A stretch of DNA of 64,000 nucleotides, from NCBI GenBank assembly GCA_964641455.1, contig CAZXLH010000009.1, positions 1-64,000 on the forward strand. Reading direction: 5' to 3'. Position 1 is the stretch's first letter, and every line of letters begins with the position of its first letter. This document shows, piece by piece, positions 61,314 to 64,000 of this stretch. The position numbers and the translations under genes are program-made. Under the pieces are notes generated by a model. The model searched no databases, had not been told where the DNA came from, and saw only the letters and a list, made by a program, of their open reading frames with translations. Origin of the DNA: DTU015 sp964641455. Lineage in GTDB: Bacteria > Bacillota > Sulfobacillia > Fermentithermobacillales > Fermentithermobacillaceae.

Positions 61314-61588
61314 GTCCGGTCACCCCCTGCCAGGCTCTTGGACTTCTCGATCACTTCGGAGATTCTCCACCGTTTGTGCTTCGATAAAGGCCTTGTTTCT
61401 ACAAGCCTTACTTTATCTCCAACAACGGTACTGTTATCTGCGTCATGAGCCTGTATCTTTCGGGTTGATTTAAACCTCTTTTTGTAAAGTGAGTCCACTT
61501 TCCACCTTTCAACGGCTACAACCCGAGTCTTATCCATTTTGTCGCTTACAACGACTCCAATTAGTTGTTTACGTTTGCCACGTTCCAT
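61310..61588 (-). CDS. rpsQ: 30S ribosomal protein S17
   Basis: The 92-residue S17 has KQLIGVVVSDKMDKTRVV and ETRPLSKHKRWRISEVIEK. Lies 3 bp after rpmC. Confidence 0.97.
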   Translation of the reverse strand: MERGKRKQLIGVVVSDKMDKTRVVAVERWKVDSLYKKRFKSTRKIQAHDADNSTVVGDKVRLVETRPLSKHKRWRISEVIEKSKSLAGGDRT

Positions 61589-61591
61589 ACC

Positions 61592-61804
61592 TTAACCCTC
61601 CTGGGCAAGCATTCCAAGTTCTCTCTGGCGCTGAATGGTTTTCACCCGCGCTATGGACCGCTTAACCTCGCGTATACGCATCACATTGTCCAGCTGCCCT
61701 GTAGCCAGCTGAAAGCGCAGGTTAAACAGTTCATCTTTGAGATCCGAAAGCTTGTTGTCTAAATCCTTGTCGCTCATCTTCCTAATTTCCTGCGCTTTCA
61801 TCAT
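61592..61804 (-). CDS. rpmC: 50S ribosomal protein L29
   Basis: The 70-residue L29 contains LDNKLSDLKDELFNLRFQLA and RIREVKRSIARVKTI. The tandem ATGs at 61804 and 61801 lie inside the end of rplP, with SD AAAGGCGGTGA; either may initiate. Confidence 0.95.
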   Translation of the reverse strand: MMKAQEIRKMSDKDLDNKLSDLKDELFNLRFQLATGQLDNVMRIREVKRSIARVKTIQRQRELGMLAQEG

Positions 61805-62255
61805 CGCTCACCGCCTTTTCCTGTAAGACACCCGTGACACCCATTGCTTCCGGACGTACCTGGAACTTCGTCTTTATCGGCAGCTTAGTAGATGCCAGCC
61901 TGAAAGCCTCTCTGGCTTGCTCCTCGGTTACACCTGAGATTTCAAAAAGAATACGCCCAGGCTTTACTACTGCCACCCAATACTCCGGGTTGCCTTTACC
62001 GCTGCCCATCCTGGTTTCAGCCGGTTTCTTGGTTACCGGCTTATCAGGGAATATTCTAATCCAAACCTTGCCGCCACGTTTGATGTAACGGGTCAGAGCT
62101 ATTCTTGCCGCCTCAATCTGCCTGTCAGTAATCCAGGCAGGTTCCAGCGCCATAAGCCCGTACTCACCGTAAAACACTTCATTTCCGCGTGCGGCCTGGC
62201 CTGTCATTCTACCCCTGTGCTGCTTCCGAAACTTAACACGTTTAGGCATCAACAT
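61782..62255 (-). CDS. rplP: 50S ribosomal protein L16
   Basis: L16 of 157 residues begins MLMPKRVKFRKQHRGRM and has RMGSGKGNPEYWVAVVKPGR. It is about 12 residues longer than usual owing to a C-terminal tail (QEKAVSDDESAGN) that overlaps rpmC by 23 bp. Confidence 0.97.
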   Translation of the reverse strand: MLMPKRVKFRKQHRGRMTGQAARGNEVFYGEYGLMALEPAWITDRQIEAARIALTRYIKRGGKVWIRIFPDKPVTKKPAETRMGSGKGNPEYWVAVVKPGRILFEISGVTEEQAREAFRLASTKLPIKTKFQVRPEAMGVTGVLQEKAVSDDESAGN

Positions 62256-62258
62256 AGC

Positions 62259-62915
62259 TCACTTACCTCCCTTGCCCTCTTGAGATTTCAATGGGAGGAC
62301 ATCACCTTTGTATATCCATACCTTGACCCCGATTCGGCCATAGGTTGTATGGGCTTCGGAGAATCCATAATCTATGTTGGCTCTTAAGGTATGGAGCGGA
62401 ACCGTACCTTCTCCGGCCCTCTCGCTTCGTGCAATTTCTGCACCGTGCAACCGCCCGGAAACCCTTACCCGGATTCCCTTGGCTCCAGACCTCATAGCCC
62501 TGCCAATGGCCTGTCTCATTGCTCTTCTGTACGACACCCTTCTCGAAATTGACTCTGCAATGTTCTCAGATACTAACTGAGCATCAGTTTCAGGGCTCTT
62601 GACTTCAATACAGTGTATATTTACCCTTTTGCCCGTTAGTCTGGCAATATCTTTACGAAGAGCCTCGATACCCGTGCCTCTCCGCCCAATTACCATTCCA
62701 GGCCTTGCAGCATGAACAATTATACTGATTTCCTGAGGCTTCCGTTCTATTTCAATTCTTGGAATACCGGCCCGATATAACCTATCCTTAATGAAATCTC
62801 TAATCTTCTTGTCTTCGAGGAGGAGCTCAGCAAAGTTTTCTCTGGCAAACCACCTGGAATCCCAATCGTATATTACGCCAACACGTAGCCCTTTCGGATG
62901 AACTTTCTGACCCAA
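62259..62915 (-). CDS. rpsC: 30S ribosomal protein S3
   Basis: The 218-residue S3 has GQKVHPKGLRVGVIYDWDS, the KH-domain GXXG loop in VIGRRGTGIEALRK, and RAMRSGAKGIRVRVSGRL. Confidence 0.98.
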   Translation of the reverse strand: MGQKVHPKGLRVGVIYDWDSRWFARENFAELLLEDKKIRDFIKDRLYRAGIPRIEIERKPQEISIIVHAARPGMVIGRRGTGIEALRKDIARLTGKRVNIHCIEVKSPETDAQLVSENIAESISRRVSYRRAMRQAIGRAMRSGAKGIRVRVSGRLHGAEIARSERAGEGTVPLHTLRANIDYGFSEAHTTYGRIGVKVWIYKGDVLPLKSQEGKGGK

Positions 62916-62919
62916 AGCC

Positions 62920-63261
62920 CTAACCCTCCTCTCTTTCCTTCAGTACTACCGTTAAATGCGCCGTTCTTTTCAGTATGGGAAAAGCCTGGCCCCTCTGCCT
63001 AGGCTGATACCTCTTAAGAGTAGGCCCTGGCCCGACATAAATCTCAGAAACATAAAGCAAATCTGTATCCATCTCATGATTATTCTCTGCATTAGCCATT
63101 GCCGACCGTATTGCTTTTGCTACAACTGTACTAGCCCTTTTCGGAGTAAATCTTAAAACAGCCAATGCCTCTCTAACTGGTTTCCCCCGTACAAGATCGG
63201 CCACTACGCCCACTTTGGTAGGGGATATTCTGATGTGCCTTACTTCGCAACGTGCTTCCAT
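62920..63261 (-). CDS. rplV: 50S ribosomal protein L22
   Basis: The 113-residue L22 has RHIRISPTKVGVVADLVRGK and the exit-tunnel loop region LKRYQPRQRGQAFPI. Confidence 0.97.
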   Translation of the reverse strand: MEARCEVRHIRISPTKVGVVADLVRGKPVREALAVLRFTPKRASTVVAKAIRSAMANAENNHEMDTDLLYVSEIYVGPGPTLKRYQPRQRGQAFPILKRTAHLTVVLKEREEG

Positions 63262-63280
63262 AAGTTCAAAATTGACCCCC

Positions 63281-63565
63281 TTACTTTAGAGACGTTGAAC
63301 GCTGGGTATGCGCCCCGTGGCCTCTGAATGTACGCGTGGGAGCGAATTCGCCCAACTTATGGCCTACAGCATCTTCGGTAATGTAAACCGGAACATGCTT
63401 GCGCCCATCGTGCACTGCAATAGTATGGCCTAACATCTCGGGAACGATAGTCGAATTCCGCGCCCAAGTCCTAATAACTCTTTTTTCTTTCTTCTTATTC
63501 ATAGCCCTTACTTTTGCCAAAAGCCTCGCATCAACATAGGGCCCCTTCTTCTTTGATCGGCTCAC
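63281..63565 (-). CDS. rpsS: 30S ribosomal protein S19
   Basis: The 94-residue S19 begins MSRSKKKGPYVDARLLAKV and has GHKLGEFAPTRTFRGH. It lies 20 bp after rplB. Confidence 0.98.
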   Translation of the reverse strand: MSRSKKKGPYVDARLLAKVRAMNKKKEKRVIRTWARNSTIVPEMLGHTIAVHDGRKHVPVYITEDAVGHKLGEFAPTRTFRGHGAHTQRSTSLK

Positions 63566-63585
63566 AATCGCCCCCTCCTTCCTTC

Positions 63586-64000
63586 TTATTTCCTGCGTTT
63601 AACAATCGACTTATTGGATCTCTTCTTGCGTTTCCGGGTCTTATAGCCTAACGTCGGCTTACCCCACGGAGATACAGGCCCGGGCAACCCAACAGGAGCC
63701 TTGCCCTCGCCACCCCCATGAGGGTGATCTACAGGGTTCATGGCCAAGCCCCTTACACTGGGACGCCAACCTCGGTATCTGGCGGCCCCTGCCTTACCAA
63801 CAAGTACATTTTCGTGCTCTACGTTGCCTACTTGCCCAACAGTAGCTTTACATGCCACAGGCACCCTTCTCTGCTCGCCTGAAGCAAGCCGCAACAACGC
63901 ATAGCCGCCTTCCTTGGCCATCAATTGAACCTGGGCTCCTGCCGCTCTTGCCAATTGGCCGCCTTTGCCGGGCACCATCTCTACGTTATGAACAAACGTG
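63586..64000 (-). CDS. rplB: 50S ribosomal protein L2, C-terminal part (cut by the window edge)
   Basis: About 138 C-terminal residues of L2 are present, reading on in frame past the internal Met at 63978 to the window end (HNVEMVPGKGGQLARAAGAQ). The peptidyl-transferase-centre loop MNPVDHPHGGGEGKAPVG, with its conserved His, is visible. The N-terminal half lies outside. Confidence 0.97.
   Translation of the reverse strand, partial: TFVHNVEMVPGKGGQLARAAGAQVQLMAKEGGYALLRLASGEQRRVPVACKATVGQVGNVEHENVLVGKAGAARYRGWRPSVRGLAMNPVDHPHGGGEGKAPVGLPGPVSPWGKPTLGYKTRKRKKRSNKSIVKRRK

Overview
The window looks like a chromosomal segment of a fermentative, amino-acid-degrading member of the Bacillota (Clostridia-like). 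The reasons are the S10/spc/alpha ribosomal gene order running on into ecfA1-ecfA2-ecfT-truA-rplM-rpsI-cwlD, the Bacillus-type purine genes, a Stickland-type ornithine pathway, a CheD/CheX-type chemotaxis set and frequent TTG/GTG starts behind strong Shine-Dalgarno (SD) sites. No 16S gene is present, so I do not name a genus. Both window ends cut genes: a DUF6754-like protein at the left and rplB at the right. Almost everything is on the minus strand.

Layout. 1-1.4 kb: the cut DUF6754-like gene diverging from a NusG-II-domain protein. 1.4-10.6 kb: a minus-strand purine block, in transcription order hpt, an NCS2 purine permease, purE, purF, purM, purN, purH, purD and queT. It makes IMP but lacks purC, B, S, Q, L and K, which must lie elsewhere. 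10.8-14.5 kb: a PspC-domain protein and an unexplained trio made of a GlmL/MutL-like ATPase, a barrel-sandwich/KOW-like protein and a small membrane protein. 15-16.5 kb: guaB on the plus strand, ending in a bidirectional terminator. 16.5-24.1 kb: a chemotaxis operon, cheW-cheA-cheD-cheY-cheB-cheR-cheX, with a TIM-barrel glycoside-hydrolase-like gene at each end. 24.1-32.5 kb is the most accessory part. It holds a GH18 protein, repeat-rich spacers, an HTH-nuclease-like fusion, a dipeptidase, a ferredoxin, an FMN-binding lipoprotein, a NYN nuclease, tRNA-Arg(CCG) and a half-size TMEM165 protein. 32.5-34.5 kb: a large membrane glycosyltransferase.

34.6-46.3 kb is one tightly packed operon, ord-ortA-ortB-oraS-oraE-mutL-orr. 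It encodes the full route from L-ornithine to D-alanine plus acetyl-CoA. It continues without a visible break into a fused Memo/AMMECR1 protein, a radical SAM partner (together the AmmeMemoRadiSam set, function unknown) and a cyclic-2,3-diphosphoglycerate-synthetase-like P-loop protein, and then ends at a clear terminator. This linkage is the most interesting biology in the window. 46.6-64 kb is the ribosomal protein, secY, adk, map, infA and rpoA superoperon. rpmD (L30) is missing and rpsE runs straight into rplO.

The most useful second-look items are the AmmeMemoRadiSam/ornithine linkage, the second GlmL-like trio, the 31-bp tandem array beside the HTH-nuclease gene, an RNA-like element closed by a perfect 10-bp stem downstream of cheX, the long structured leader of the ornithine operon, and a short G+C-rich motif shared by three spacers.
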